Source: Winogradskyella forsetii
Lineage (GTDB): Bacteria; Bacteroidota; Bacteroidia; Flavobacteriales; Flavobacteriaceae
Direction: 5' to 3'
Length of the DNA stretch: 64,000 nucleotides
Assembly: GCF_013394595.1 (NCBI RefSeq)
Contig: NZ_CP053348.1
Location: 62,001-126,000, forward strand
Below the pieces are notes generated by a model that was not told the origin of the DNA, searched no databases, and was given only the letters and a program-made list of their open reading frames with translations. This document shows positions 48,885-57,218 of this stretch, piece after piece. A program made the position numbers and the translations under genes. Each line of letters starts with the position of its first letter. Positions within the stretch are counted from its first letter, which is position 1.

Positions 48885-49511
48885 ATGCCATTATACAAAA
48901 CCATTAGTGTAAACTCACAAACTACTGTTAAAATTTGGAAGATTGAAGAAACTTATGAGGAGTTATTTCAGCCTTTAGATTTAAAACCTAACAGTTTAAA
49001 ACGGGTTTTAGGGATGAAAAGTGAATTGCATCAACGTGGTTTTTTGAGTGTGCGTCATTTGTTACGCGAATTTGGTTATACAGACCAGGATTTGTTTTAT
49101 GACGACAACGGAAAACCGCATCTAAAGGATGGGAAACATATTTCCATTACGCATTCCTTTACCTTTTCTGGAGTCATTGTAAGTGATAAAGAAGTAGGCA
49201 TTGATATTGAAAAGCAACGCGAAAAAATAACAGTCATTGCCCATAAATTTGTGGATTATGAATACAATTACTTAAAATCTACTGATGACGATTACATCAA
49301 TAGACTTACCGTAATTTGGGGAATTAAAGAATCGCTTTATAAACTTTTTGCCGTTCCTGGCATGTTGTTTAGAGATCATTTTTTAGTGATCCCTTTTTCG
49401 ATGATAGATGGTCACACTGTGGCTTGGATTGATTATGAAGGTAAAAAATATAGGTATAATACCGCTTTTTTAGAGTTTGAAGGGTTTACCTGTGCTTATG
49501 TGATTCCGTAA
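48885..49511 (+). CDS. 4'-phosphopantetheinyl transferase (Sfp/AcpT type)
   Basis: Transfers phosphopantetheine from CoA to carrier proteins. The 208-aa protein has the GKPHLKDGKHISITHS region near 75, the Mg-binding VGIDIEKQ (Asp-Ile-Glu) near 105 and the family WGIKESLYK near 145. It overlaps the GGGP-synthase-like gene by 1 bp. The carrier-protein target is not in the window. Confidence 0.9.
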   Translation: MPLYKTISVNSQTTVKIWKIEETYEELFQPLDLKPNSLKRVLGMKSELHQRGFLSVRHLLREFGYTDQDLFYDDNGKPHLKDGKHISITHSFTFSGVIVSDKEVGIDIEKQREKITVIAHKFVDYEYNYLKSTDDDYINRLTVIWGIKESLYKLFAVPGMLFRDHFLVIPFSMIDGHTVAWIDYEGKKYRYNTAFLEFEGFTCAYVIP

Positions 49512-50257
49512 TGAACAGTATTTACCAAAATATAATTGCTGAAAAAGCTAAAGCCGAAAAACTCTTAGCCGTTTTGATTGATCCGGATAAGATGAAGGTT
49601 GAACATATGTCGAATTTTATGTCTAAGGTCAATCAATCCATAGCCACACATATTTTTGTGGGAGGCAGCGAAGTTGATGAAGGTTTAACGGAAACTTTAG
49701 TCATCGAAATTAAAAAACACACCAATTTACCGGTTGTTTTATTTCCTGGCGATATCGTTCAAATTACGGATAAAGCAGATGGTATTTTGTTTTTATCTCT
49801 AATTTCTGGTCGGAATCCAGATTATTTAATTGGTAAACACGTCGAAGCAGTTTCCAGGTTGAAGCACTCTAATTTGGAAGTCATTCCAACAGGATATATT
49901 TTAATTGAAAACCTTCCTGCTGTTAAGCATGGTGGAAAAGAAACTGCTGTACAACGTGTGAGTGAAACTAAACCAATTCCGAGAAAAAAGGTTCAAACAA
50001 TAAAAGACACGGCAAAGGCAGGAGAATTATTAGGCATGAAATTCATTTATCTTGAAGCTGGTAGTGGCGCAACACATCCTATTGAAGCTGGTATTATTTC
50101 AGAAGTTAAACAACAACTCAATATACCTTTGATTGTTGGAGGAGGCATAAGAACAAAAGCCGACATGGAATCAGCTTACAAAGCAGGAGCAGATTTAGTG
50201 GTTATAGGAACTGCTTTTGAAGCGGATGAAACTTTCTTTGATGAATTAATAAAGTAA
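49511..50257 (+). CDS. Geranylgeranylglyceryl/heptaprenylglyceryl phosphate synthase family
   Basis: A 248-aa TIM-barrel prenyltransferase of the GGGPS/PcrB family, which joins a polyprenyl diphosphate to sn-glycerol-1-phosphate. Seen: AVLIDPDK near 22, THIFVGGSEVDEG, PTGYILIE near 136, YLEAGSGA near 183 and VGGGIRTKADME plus GADLVVIGTAFE near the end, the G1P-binding loops. Archaea use this step for membrane lipids; members are also known in Bacteroidota, where the product's role is not settled. Translationally coupled to the phosphopantetheinyl transferase gene. Confidence 0.9.
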   Translation: MNSIYQNIIAEKAKAEKLLAVLIDPDKMKVEHMSNFMSKVNQSIATHIFVGGSEVDEGLTETLVIEIKKHTNLPVVLFPGDIVQITDKADGILFLSLISGRNPDYLIGKHVEAVSRLKHSNLEVIPTGYILIENLPAVKHGGKETAVQRVSETKPIPRKKVQTIKDTAKAGELLGMKFIYLEAGSGATHPIEAGIISEVKQQLNIPLIVGGGIRTKADMESAYKAGADLVVIGTAFEADETFFDELIK

Positions 50258-50272
50258 CTCAGACTGTGTCAG

Positions 50273-50290
50273 ACTGAGGGCAGTCGAAGT
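50273..50290. repeat. Dispersed CAGTCGAAGT-type repeat
   Basis: ACTGAGGGCAGTCGAAGT, with a related TTGAGCGTAGTCGAAA at 50338-50352 in the same 108-bp gap. Both resemble the GCTGAGCGAAGTCGAAGT family. Confidence 0.6.
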
Positions 50291-50365
50291 CCATATAAAC
50301 TAATGTATAATTAAAAGATTACCGCTGAAGTTAACATTGAGCGTAGTCGAAATGCAAAACAAAGT

Positions 50366-50626
50366 ATGAAAATATCAATAGAACTCACACTTACACCACT
50401 AAAAGACGATTACGAACCACACATCATCGACTTTATAAAAGCGCTTAGGTCTTCTGAATTTAAAATTTTGGAAAACCCTCTAAGCACGCAGATCTATGGG
50501 GATTATGATAAGGTAATGGCTTTTTTGACCCAAGAAATTAAGAACTCATTTTCAGGTTTAGACATTGCCGTATTGCAAATGAAATTAGTTAAAACTGACA
50601 GAAGCGATTATGAGCCACATTTTTAA
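50366..50626 (+). CDS. Thiamine-binding (YkoF/MTH1187-like) protein
   Basis: An 86-aa ferredoxin-like-fold protein. MKISIELTLTPL opens the first strand, followed by IIDFIKALRS, a GDYDKVMAFL segment and a final strand. Small members of this family bind thiamine or HMP in the cytoplasm. It is 51 bp upstream of a PnuC-type transporter and near a TPP-riboswitch-controlled receptor, which supports a thiamine role. Confidence 0.75.
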   Translation: MKISIELTLTPLKDDYEPHIIDFIKALRSSEFKILENPLSTQIYGDYDKVMAFLTQEIKNSFSGLDIAVLQMKLVKTDRSDYEPHF

Positions 50627-50677
50627 TATCCTGCAAGGTTTTAAAAACCTCGTAGGTATTCAGCAGAATATCAAAAC

Positions 50678-51310
50678 ATGAACCAAATTTTTGATTTTTT
50701 CTTAAACGCTTATCAAAATGCTCCCACATATCAAATTGTATTAGAGGCCGTTGCTTTTGTGTTCGGAATAGCGAGTGTTTGGTATGCAAAACAAGAAAAT
50801 ATTCTCGTATATCCAACAGGAATAATTTGTACAGTAATTACTGTTTATCTCTTATATATTAATCAATATTTAGGCGATATGATGATGAATTTTTATTATT
50901 CTCTCATGAGTCTATATGGATGGTGGAATTGGTCGCGGAAAAAAAACAACGTCATAGCTGTTCCGATTTCCAGAACGACTTCCAAAGAAAAACTAATTGG
51001 TGTTGGCTTATTTATATTGACCATGATAGTTACCTATTTAGTGTATCTCTTTTATGATTATACTATAGAAATTCCAAACTATATCGATATTGTTACTTCT
51101 GGTATTTTCTTTACAGCAATGTGGTACATGGCAAATAAAAAATTAGAAAACTGGACCCTTTGGATTATTGGCGATTTAATAACAATTCCTCTCTATGCAT
51201 ATAGAGGTTTGGGCATGTTGTCATTACAATATCTTATCTTTACAATCTTAGCAATACAAGGCTACATCGCATGGAAGAAGCACTTAAACAACAGCCATCA
51301 GACTGCATAA
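50678..51310 (+). CDS. pnuT: PnuC-family transporter, probably thiamine (PnuT)
   Basis: A 210-aa inner-membrane protein of the nicotinamide-riboside/thiamine facilitator family. About seven hydrophobic segments; family motif YGWWNWSRKK near 85-94 and WIIGDLITIPLYAYRGL near 165-181. In Bacteroidota, PnuC proteins next to TPP-regulated TonB receptors are predicted to take up thiamine (PnuT). The gene overlaps the kinase-like gene downstream by 40 bp. Substrate inferred from context. Confidence 0.82.
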   Translation: MNQIFDFFLNAYQNAPTYQIVLEAVAFVFGIASVWYAKQENILVYPTGIICTVITVYLLYINQYLGDMMMNFYYSLMSLYGWWNWSRKKNNVIAVPISRTTSKEKLIGVGLFILTMIVTYLVYLFYDYTIEIPNYIDIVTSGIFFTAMWYMANKKLENWTLWIIGDLITIPLYAYRGLGMLSLQYLIFTILAIQGYIAWKKHLNNSHQTA

Positions 51311-51840
51311 AAGTAGTTTTGTTTGGACCAGAATCTACGGGAAAAACTACGCTATCTATACAATTGGCAAGGCATTATAATTCCGTTTGGGTGCCAGAAT
51401 ATGCACGGGATTATTTACAGGAAAAATGGAATGATGAACGTAAAACTTGTGAACCAAAAGATTTACTTCCCATAGCAATTGGACAGATGGCTCTTGAAAA
51501 TAAACTGGCCCAAAAAACAGACTCAGTTTTAATCTGTGACACCGATTTATTGGAAACCAAAGTATATAGTGAAGCTTATTATTCAGGAACATGTGACCCG
51601 GTTTTAGACAATTACGCTTTAAAAAATTTTTACGATCTTTACTTTTTAACTTATATTGACACGCCTTGGGAAGCTGACGACCTTAGGGATAAACCCAATG
51701 AAAGAGAACGCATGTTCAACGCTTTTGAAACGGCTCTTAAAACTTACAATAAGCCTTATGTTTTATTAAAAGGAAGTAAAGAGGAACGTCTTAAGATTGC
51801 TGTTCAACATATTGATCGTCTATTAAATAACAAATTATGA
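51271..51840 (+). CDS. NadR-like nucleoside kinase-type ATPase
   Basis: A 189-aa P-loop protein. Walker A is FGPESTGKTTLS (about 18-29), then WVPEYARDYL near 40, the Walker B region VLICDTDLLETKVY near 86, and DDLRDKPNERERMF near 132. It matches the ribosylnicotinamide-kinase half of NadR without the adenylyltransferase domain. Beside pnuT it may phosphorylate the imported vitamin, possibly thiamine, trapping it in the cell. It overlaps DUF4301 by 4 bp (ATGA). Confidence 0.78.
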   Translation: MEEALKQQPSDCIKVVLFGPESTGKTTLSIQLARHYNSVWVPEYARDYLQEKWNDERKTCEPKDLLPIAIGQMALENKLAQKTDSVLICDTDLLETKVYSEAYYSGTCDPVLDNYALKNFYDLYFLTYIDTPWEADDLRDKPNERERMFNAFETALKTYNKPYVLLKGSKEERLKIAVQHIDRLLNNKL

Positions 51841-53396
51841 ATTTTACAGAAAAAGATATAAAACAAATAGAGTCTAAAGGTTTAAGCTTAGATGAAGTAA
51901 AAAAACAAGTTCACATTTTCGAAGCTGGAATTCCATTTACAAACATTGCTGAAGCAGCGACGACTGATAGCGGAATAATGACATTGAATGATAGTTTAAT
52001 TGACATGTTCATCGCATCATTCGAAGCAGAAAAAGATAAGAAAACGTTATTAAAATTTGTACCAGCATCAGGAGCTGCAACCCGAATGTTCAAATTTCTA
52101 TTTCAGTTTGTCAACCAATATAATCCTGATGAACAATCACTTAATTCTTATATCAACAGAAACAATTTAAGGGAATTATCACTCTTTATGGTTGGGATGG
52201 AAAAATTTCCATTTTATAGAGAGATACTAGCGTCACTGAAATCTAAAGGTATAAACCTTGAAACGTTACCAACGCAAGAAAAAGTGTGGCATTTCGCAAA
52301 AGCGATGTTAGATGAAAACCAATTAAATTTTGGTAATCAACCTAAGGGATTGTTACCATTTCATGAGTATAAAAAAGACCATATTTCTACGGCCTTTGAA
52401 GAACATTTGTACGAAGCAGCCTTATACGCATCGAGTAATGGATTGGCTAAATTGCATTTCACTATTTCAGAAGTTCATGAAGATAAATTCAATGAGGAGT
52501 TTAAAAACATTAAACACGATATAGAGAAAAATACAGGCGTTACGTTTGATATTTCATTTTCATACCAACAGCAATCTACGGATACCATTGCGTTAACTTT
52601 GGATAACGAACCTTTTAGGAAAGCTGATGGCTCCATATTGTTTAGACCTTCTGGTCATGGCGCTTTATTGACAAACCTGAATAACCTCAATGCAGATGTT
52701 GTTTTTATTAAAAATATAGATAATGTCGTCGTCTATAGATACAAAGAAGAAGTTGCAAAATATAAAAAAGTGCTAGCAGGAATTCTTTTGGAATTACAAA
52801 CCCAAACTTTTGAATATCTCCATGAATTAGATTCAAAAGCGATTACAGAAGAGCGTTTAACAACTATTGAGAATTTTCTAACAAATAAGTTAAGCATCAA
52901 AATATCTGATGAGTATAAAAAATATTCAGATCGTTATAAGGTGGAATACCTTCAGGAAAAACTAAACCGACCGATTCGTATCTGTGGCATGGTAAAAAAT
53001 GAAGGCGAGCCAGGAGGCGGTCCATTTTGGGTAAAAGATCACAGATCTAACCAATCGCTTCAAATTGTGGAATCAGCTCAAATCAATTTAGAAGACCAAA
53101 AACAAGCAGATATACTAAATAACGCCACCCATTTTAACCCTGTGGATTTAGTTTGTGGTATAAAAAATTATAAAGGCGAAAAGTTTGATCTGGCAAACTA
53201 CGTAGATCCTAACACCGCTTTCATTTCCCAAAAAACCAAAAACGGGAAACAACTAAAAGCATTGGAGCTGCCAGGACTTTGGAATGGAAGTATGGCACAT
53301 TGGACGACGATTTTTGTTGAGGTACCAATCATCACTTTCAATCCTGTTAAAACCGTCAACGATCTGTTAAAATCACCACATCAAATTAAAGAATAG
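51837..53396 (+). CDS. DUF4301 family protein
   Basis: A 519-aa soluble protein typical of Bacteroidota. Segments: FVPASGAATRMFK near 79, LFRPSGHGALL near 274, and RICGMVKNEGEPGGGPFWV near 381-399. The pattern suggests a nucleotidyltransferase-like fold, but no function is established. It lies in the thiamine-gene operon by ATGA coupling, and its stop overlaps the arfB start, so it is cotranscribed rather than clearly part of the pathway. Confidence 0.85.
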   Translation: MNFTEKDIKQIESKGLSLDEVKKQVHIFEAGIPFTNIAEAATTDSGIMTLNDSLIDMFIASFEAEKDKKTLLKFVPASGAATRMFKFLFQFVNQYNPDEQSLNSYINRNNLRELSLFMVGMEKFPFYREILASLKSKGINLETLPTQEKVWHFAKAMLDENQLNFGNQPKGLLPFHEYKKDHISTAFEEHLYEAALYASSNGLAKLHFTISEVHEDKFNEEFKNIKHDIEKNTGVTFDISFSYQQQSTDTIALTLDNEPFRKADGSILFRPSGHGALLTNLNNLNADVVFIKNIDNVVVYRYKEEVAKYKKVLAGILLELQTQTFEYLHELDSKAITEERLTTIENFLTNKLSIKISDEYKKYSDRYKVEYLQEKLNRPIRICGMVKNEGEPGGGPFWVKDHRSNQSLQIVESAQINLEDQKQADILNNATHFNPVDLVCGIKNYKGEKFDLANYVDPNTAFISQKTKNGKQLKALELPGLWNGSMAHWTTIFVEVPIITFNPVKTVNDLLKSPHQIKE

Positions 53397-53800
53397 TGAA
53401 TTCCGAATTACTAAAATCTGAATTAAACTACAAATATGTCCGAAGTTCAGGAAGTGGAGGTCAAAATGTAAACAAAGTATCCTCTAAAGCTGAATTATAT
53501 TTTGACCTTGATAATTCCCAAGTCTTTAATGACGAAGAAAAACAAAAACTTTCTGAATTTTTCAATAATCGATTAACCAAAGACGGCGTATTAATCCTTG
53601 CTTCTGATGAGAGCAGAAGTCAATTTAGAAACAAGGCTTTAGTCACCCGACGATTTTTAGAATTGATTGAAGAAGGCTTAAAGGAAGAAAAGTTAAGGGT
53701 TCCGACTAGAGTTCCCAGAAAAGTCAAAATGAAACGCCTGAAGAACAAACGGATTAATGCTGAGAAAAAGGCCAATCGAAAGCCACCAAAATTAGATTAA
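53396..53800 (+). CDS. arfB: Alternative ribosome-rescue peptidyl-tRNA hydrolase ArfB (YaeJ)
   Basis: Rescues stalled ribosomes by hydrolysing peptidyl-tRNA. The 134-aa protein has the GGQ motif (SSGSGGQNVNKVSSKAEL, about 17-34) and a basic C-terminal tail (KMKRLKNKRINAEKKANRK) that enters the mRNA channel. The start is a GTG overlapping the DUF4301 TAG by one base. There is no in-frame ATG that would keep the N-terminus. Confidence 0.94.
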   Translation: MNSELLKSELNYKYVRSSGSGGQNVNKVSSKAELYFDLDNSQVFNDEEKQKLSEFFNNRLTKDGVLILASDESRSQFRNKALVTRRFLELIEEGLKEEKLRVPTRVPRKVKMKRLKNKRINAEKKANRKPPKLD

Positions 53801-53939
53801 TTCCAAATTCAAGAAGCAAATTTTTTTTTTTTTTCGTAAAGCTTCTAAACTGCAAAGCATTATAGTCTCGCTTTGTGACTTTCTGTGTTTGCTAGAAGAA
53901 AAAATCGAAAATCGTTACTCGAAAATCAAAAATCCCTTT

Positions 53940-53947
53940 TATCTTTG
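53940..53947 (+). promoter_or_regulatory. Promoter -7 box of the TPP-riboswitch transcript
   Basis: TATCTTTG fits TAnnTTTG and ends 2 bp before the riboswitch P1 stem, as expected for its transcription start. Confidence 0.65.
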
Positions 53948-53949
53948 CC

Positions 53950-54035
53950 ACGTTCTCAAAAAAGGGGTGCCTATTATCGGCTGAGATCATACCCATTGAA
54001 CCTAGAACAGGTAATGCTGTTTAGGAAGCGAGCGT
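53950..54035 (+). promoter_or_regulatory. TPP riboswitch (THI element)
   Basis: The conserved core is present in order: GGGGTGCC, then GGCTGAGATCATACCC, then GAACCT, then AGGTAATGCTG and TTAGGAAGC. A 6-bp P1 stem pairs ACGTTC (53950-53955) with GAGCGT (54030-54035). Binding of thiamine pyrophosphate should switch off the downstream TonB receptor. This assignment is firm by sequence. Confidence 0.95.
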
Positions 54036-54039
54036 TAAG

Positions 54040-54061
54040 AAAATGTCTTGTGGACATTTTT
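54040..54061 (+). terminator. Riboswitch expression-platform terminator
   Basis: AAAATGTC (54040-54047) pairs with GACATTTT (54053-54060), followed by a short T-run, 5 nt after the riboswitch. The usual ON/OFF hairpin position. Confidence 0.7.
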
Positions 54062-54130
54062 AGCGAGTGCAATAAGGTTATCAATGATGTTTTTTTACTA
54101 CTTCTGAAACTTGATCTGTTATATTTAGAC

Positions 54131-54214
54131 ATGAACAGTTTCAAAACGAAGAAATCAACATTTACCAACTGCATAAGCCTTAAGCTCAAAAAATTAATTA
54201 TTAACCAAGAATAA
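54131..54214 (+). other. 27-codon upstream ORF overlapping the TonB receptor start
   Basis: ATG at 54131 to TAA at 54212-54214, encoding MNSFKTKKSTFTNCI and more. Its stop overlaps the receptor's ATG (TAATG). It may be a real coupling peptide or a remnant of an older receptor start. No homology recognised. Confidence 0.35.
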
Positions 54215-56595
54215 TGACCTCTTTTTATTCGATTATAAATTATAGTCGTATGAAATCTAGTATTCTTAAAGTTCAATCTGATAATCTATTGTCATTATCT
54301 AGATTCAGTTTCGCCTTTCTAAATAATATAGCCGAAACTAAAATTTTATTCAACAATCTCTCAAAAAAACGAAAACAGAGATTAACAATTTCCATTTTTT
54401 TATTAAGTCTTTGCTCAGCTTTTGGGCAAGAGAAACAACAAGATTCTACTAAAGTTGAAAAACTAGACGAAGTTCTGGTAAAAGCCGTTCGTGTTGATGC
54501 AAAATCACCAATTACACACAGTAACGTATCCAAAGAAGAGTTGGCAAAACGTAATTTAGGACAGGACATTCCTGTTCTGCTTAACTATTTGCCTTCCGTA
54601 GTTACCACTACAGATGCTGGTGCAGGTGTCGGCTATACTGGGATTAGAGTTCGTGGTGTAAGTTCGCAATCTACAAATGTTACCATTAACGGAATTCCGT
54701 ATAATGACGCGGAATCCTTAGGAACATTTTGGGTCAATTTAGGAGATTTTGCGTCTTCTGTTGAAAGTTTACAGCTTCAGCGTGGCGTTGGAACTTCAAC
54801 AAACGGTTCTGGTGCTTTTGGTGCAAGCATTAACGTGTTGACGGATGCCGTTTCTAAAGACGCTTCAGGCGAAATTTCTAATTCCTTTGGGAGTTTTAAT
54901 ACTAGAAAACATACCGTAAAATTCAGTACAGGACAAATTTATTCGGATGCTGAGCGAAGTCGAAGTATTGAGATTGCTGGCCGTTTGTCAAATATTACGT
55001 CTGATGGTTATATTGATCGGGCTTCTGCAGATTTAAAATCCTATTTTTTACAAGGCTCTTATATTGATGATAACACTTTAATAAAGGCTATTACATTTGG
55101 TGGTAGCGAAGTCACTTATCAAGCTTGGAACGGTTTCGATCCAGATTACATTAGTGCCTTAGGAGCCAACCCAAATATTGATGAAAATAGACAATTCAAC
55201 GTATCTGGTGCTTATTTTGATGACAATGATGTTCTTAAATTTTATGATAATGAAGTGGATAATTACAGTCAAGACCATTATCAATTACATTGGAACCAAC
55301 GTTATGATAACCAATGGTCAACCACATTGAGCTTCAATTATACCAAAGGGCAAGGGTATTTTGAGCAATACAGAGAAGATGAGGATTTTGGTGACTATGG
55401 TTTTGAAACATTAAATTTTAATGGTGAAATAATTGACGAAACCGATTTAATTAGGAGGCGTTGGTTAGATAATAATTATTATGTTTTTAACGCTAATGCC
55501 AATTATAAAAAGAATAACCTAGATCTTATTTTTGGAGGCTCATACAGTCATTATGATGGTGATCATTTTGGTGAAGTGATCTGGGCAGAGTTTGCAAGTC
55601 AATCCGAAATTAGAGACCGATATTATGATGGCAATAGTAAAAAGAATGATTTATCAGTTTTTACGAAAGCGAATTATAAATTAAATGATAAAATAAGCCT
55701 ATTCGGCGATTTGCAAGTTAGAAACGTAACCTATAAAACGACTGGTACAACTTCTGATATTGTAGAATTTGCCGTCGATAAAAATTTTACATTTTTCAAT
55801 CCAAAAGCTGGTGTGACTTACGATCTTAATGCGGACAACAGTTTATATTTTTCTTATGCCAGAGCGAACAGAGAACCGAATAGAACTGACTTTGAAAGCA
55901 ACAACGCTATAGAACCAGAACAACTCAATGATTTTGAACTGGGTTGGAGACACAACAAAGGAAACTTGGTGTTTAATGCCAATGCCTATTACATGTTATA
56001 TAATGAGCAATTGGTCTTATCTGGTCGGTTGGATGACGTAGGAAATCCTATTAGAACCAACAGTGGTAAAAGTTACCGATTAGGTTTAGAATTGGAAGCC
56101 GTGATTCCTGTGGTTTCAAAGTTAACCTTACAGCCAAACGTCACGCTTAGCACCAATAAGAATAGTGAAACCATTGTTTCTTTTGATGGCGAATTACAGA
56201 ATCTGGGTAAAACGGATATCTCATTTTCGCCAAGTATAGTCGCAGCCAATGCTATCGTATTTCAACCGATTGAACATCTTCAAATGTCTTGGTTAAGTAA
56301 ATTTGTAGGTGAGCAATTTATGAGTAATACTGAAGCTGAATTATCAAAATTGGATAGTTATTTTATTAATGATTTCAATATTAATTACACCTTGAAAACC
56401 AAATCTGTTTTTGAATCTATAGTGTTTTCAGGATTAGTAAATAACTTTTTCAATGTCAAGTATATTTCTAACGGTTATTATTATACGTATGATGACGACT
56501 TTTCCAATCCAGGAATTGTTTCAACTATTGAGGGCGTAGGTTATTACCCACAAGCAACTACTAACTTTTTAGTTGGTGTAACCTTGAACTTTTAG
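54214..56595 (+). CDS. TonB-dependent receptor, probable thiamine (TPP-regulated) uptake
   Basis: A 793-aa receptor under the TPP riboswitch, so a thiamine-compound importer is the best inference. It lacks the carboxypeptidase-like domain of the window's other receptors. After a signal helix ending CSAFGQ come the plug (DEVLVKAVRVDAKSPI, GYTGIRVRGVSSQSTNVTI) and a barrel ending VGVTLNF. Oddity: about 55 unusual residues precede the signal helix, starting from either ATG 54214 or ATG 54250; the start is therefore uncertain. At 54949-54966 a dispersed repeat encodes AERSRS in frame. It ends 4 bp into the convergent lipoprotein gene. Confidence 0.85.
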   Translation: MTSFYSIINYSRMKSSILKVQSDNLLSLSRFSFAFLNNIAETKILFNNLSKKRKQRLTISIFLLSLCSAFGQEKQQDSTKVEKLDEVLVKAVRVDAKSPITHSNVSKEELAKRNLGQDIPVLLNYLPSVVTTTDAGAGVGYTGIRVRGVSSQSTNVTINGIPYNDAESLGTFWVNLGDFASSVESLQLQRGVGTSTNGSGAFGASINVLTDAVSKDASGEISNSFGSFNTRKHTVKFSTGQIYSDAERSRSIEIAGRLSNITSDGYIDRASADLKSYFLQGSYIDDNTLIKAITFGGSEVTYQAWNGFDPDYISALGANPNIDENRQFNVSGAYFDDNDVLKFYDNEVDNYSQDHYQLHWNQRYDNQWSTTLSFNYTKGQGYFEQYREDEDFGDYGFETLNFNGEIIDETDLIRRRWLDNNYYVFNANANYKKNNLDLIFGGSYSHYDGDHFGEVIWAEFASQSEIRDRYYDGNSKKNDLSVFTKANYKLNDKISLFGDLQVRNVTYKTTGTTSDIVEFAVDKNFTFFNPKAGVTYDLNADNSLYFSYARANREPNRTDFESNNAIEPEQLNDFELGWRHNKGNLVFNANAYYMLYNEQLVLSGRLDDVGNPIRTNSGKSYRLGLELEAVIPVVSKLTLQPNVTLSTNKNSETIVSFDGELQNLGKTDISFSPSIVAANAIVFQPIEHLQMSWLSKFVGEQFMSNTEAELSKLDSYFINDFNINYTLKTKSVFESIVFSGLVNNFFNVKYISNGYYYTYDDDFSNPGIVSTIEGVGYYPQATTNFLVGVTLNF
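54949..54966. repeat. Dispersed repeat inside the TonB receptor gene
   Basis: GCTGAGCGAAGTCGAAGT, translated AERSRS, is the same repeat as the core at 57731-57746. The reading frame is kept. Confidence 0.7.
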
Positions 56596-57029
56596 TTCGT
56601 CACCAAATAAGTATTATTACCAATAAACTCAACTCTGTAGGGCTGCAATGTACAGGGTTGAGTATTTTCTCCAAAGCTTAAACCAGTAATAAGACTATAT
56701 TCATTGGCATCATCACAGCCGCAGACTACAATATCACCTATACCTGAATCTGTTAAGGTAGAACACGCTGCTGGTGGGTGGCTCGGATCTGCCGCATCCC
56801 AAGCATTTAGCGTAGAAGTACTGGCGCGCCATAACCAAATACCGTTATTCCCCTGTCCGGAAACATAAACCCCATTGCCTGTAAATTCTAATTGACTAAA
56901 CTGAGGTAAATTTAAATTAACGGTTAAATTGACTCCAGCATCAAACAGGAAGTTACAATTGCTATTATCGTCATTTGAATTACAAGCAAAAATCACAACA
57001 CAACTAAGTGTTAAAAGCAGTTTTTTCAT
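56592..57029 (-). CDS. Rieske-like small lipoprotein
   Basis: A 145-aa lipoprotein (VIFAC, Cys16). The body has the layout of Bacteroidota Rieske-like proteins: GVYVSGQGNNGIWLWR, a WDAADPSHPPAACSTL segment and VVCGCDDANEYSLITGL. The first Cys-x-His pair of true Rieske [2Fe-2S] proteins is not clear, so an iron-sulfur cluster is uncertain. Convergent with, and overlapping by 4 bp, the TonB receptor gene. Confidence 0.6.
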   Translation of the reverse strand: MKKLLLTLSCVVIFACNSNDDNSNCNFLFDAGVNLTVNLNLPQFSQLEFTGNGVYVSGQGNNGIWLWRASTSTLNAWDAADPSHPPAACSTLTDSGIGDIVVCGCDDANEYSLITGLSFGENTQPCTLQPYRVEFIGNNTYLVTN

Positions 57030-57042
57030 CTTTTATCTTTTT

Positions 57043-57065
57043 GGCACTTCGACAAGCTCAGTGTG
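57043..57065. repeat. CTTCGACAAGCTCAG-type repeat
   Basis: GGCACTTCGACAAGCTCAGTGTG, a member of the dispersed family, between the Rieske-like gene and greA. Confidence 0.65.
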
Positions 57066-57082
57066 GCACAATTTACAATTAT

Positions 57083-57114
57083 TTGAACTTTGCCGTAAAT
57101 ATTTTATATATTTG
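57083..57114 (+). promoter_or_regulatory. greA promoter
   Basis: TTG (57083-57085, within TTTGAACT), 21 bp, then TATATTTG (57107-57114). Identical octamer and spacing to the HU promoter. Confidence 0.8.
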
Positions 57115-57151
57115 TATAGTAATCTCGTCAGCGCGGGATTTTTTTCATTAG

Positions 57152-57170
57152 TCCCGAACTTGTTTCGGGA
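57152..57170. repeat. TCCCGAAC/TTCGGGA inverted repeat
   Basis: TCCCGAACTTGTTTCGGGA lies in the greA leader between the promoter and the start codon. Confidence 0.65.
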
Positions 57171-57218
57171 TATTTTGAATATAGCGACCACAGATTACAT
57201 GGATTAAACGAATGAATT

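Larger units (their letters stand above)
53801..54213 (+). other. Intergenic leader with TPP riboswitch, terminator and small ORF
   Basis: 413 bp: a run of 14 Ts at 53821-53834, a promoter (53940-53947), the riboswitch (53950-54035) and a hairpin (54040-54061). A 27-codon ORF from the ATG at 54131 has its TAA overlapping the receptor ATG at 54214. Confidence 0.6.

Noticed and set aside
53885..54214. An open frame of 109 codons through the TPP riboswitch
   Set aside because: It overlaps the riboswitch core and terminator, which are conserved as RNA. Only the last 27 codons are kept as a possible small ORF.
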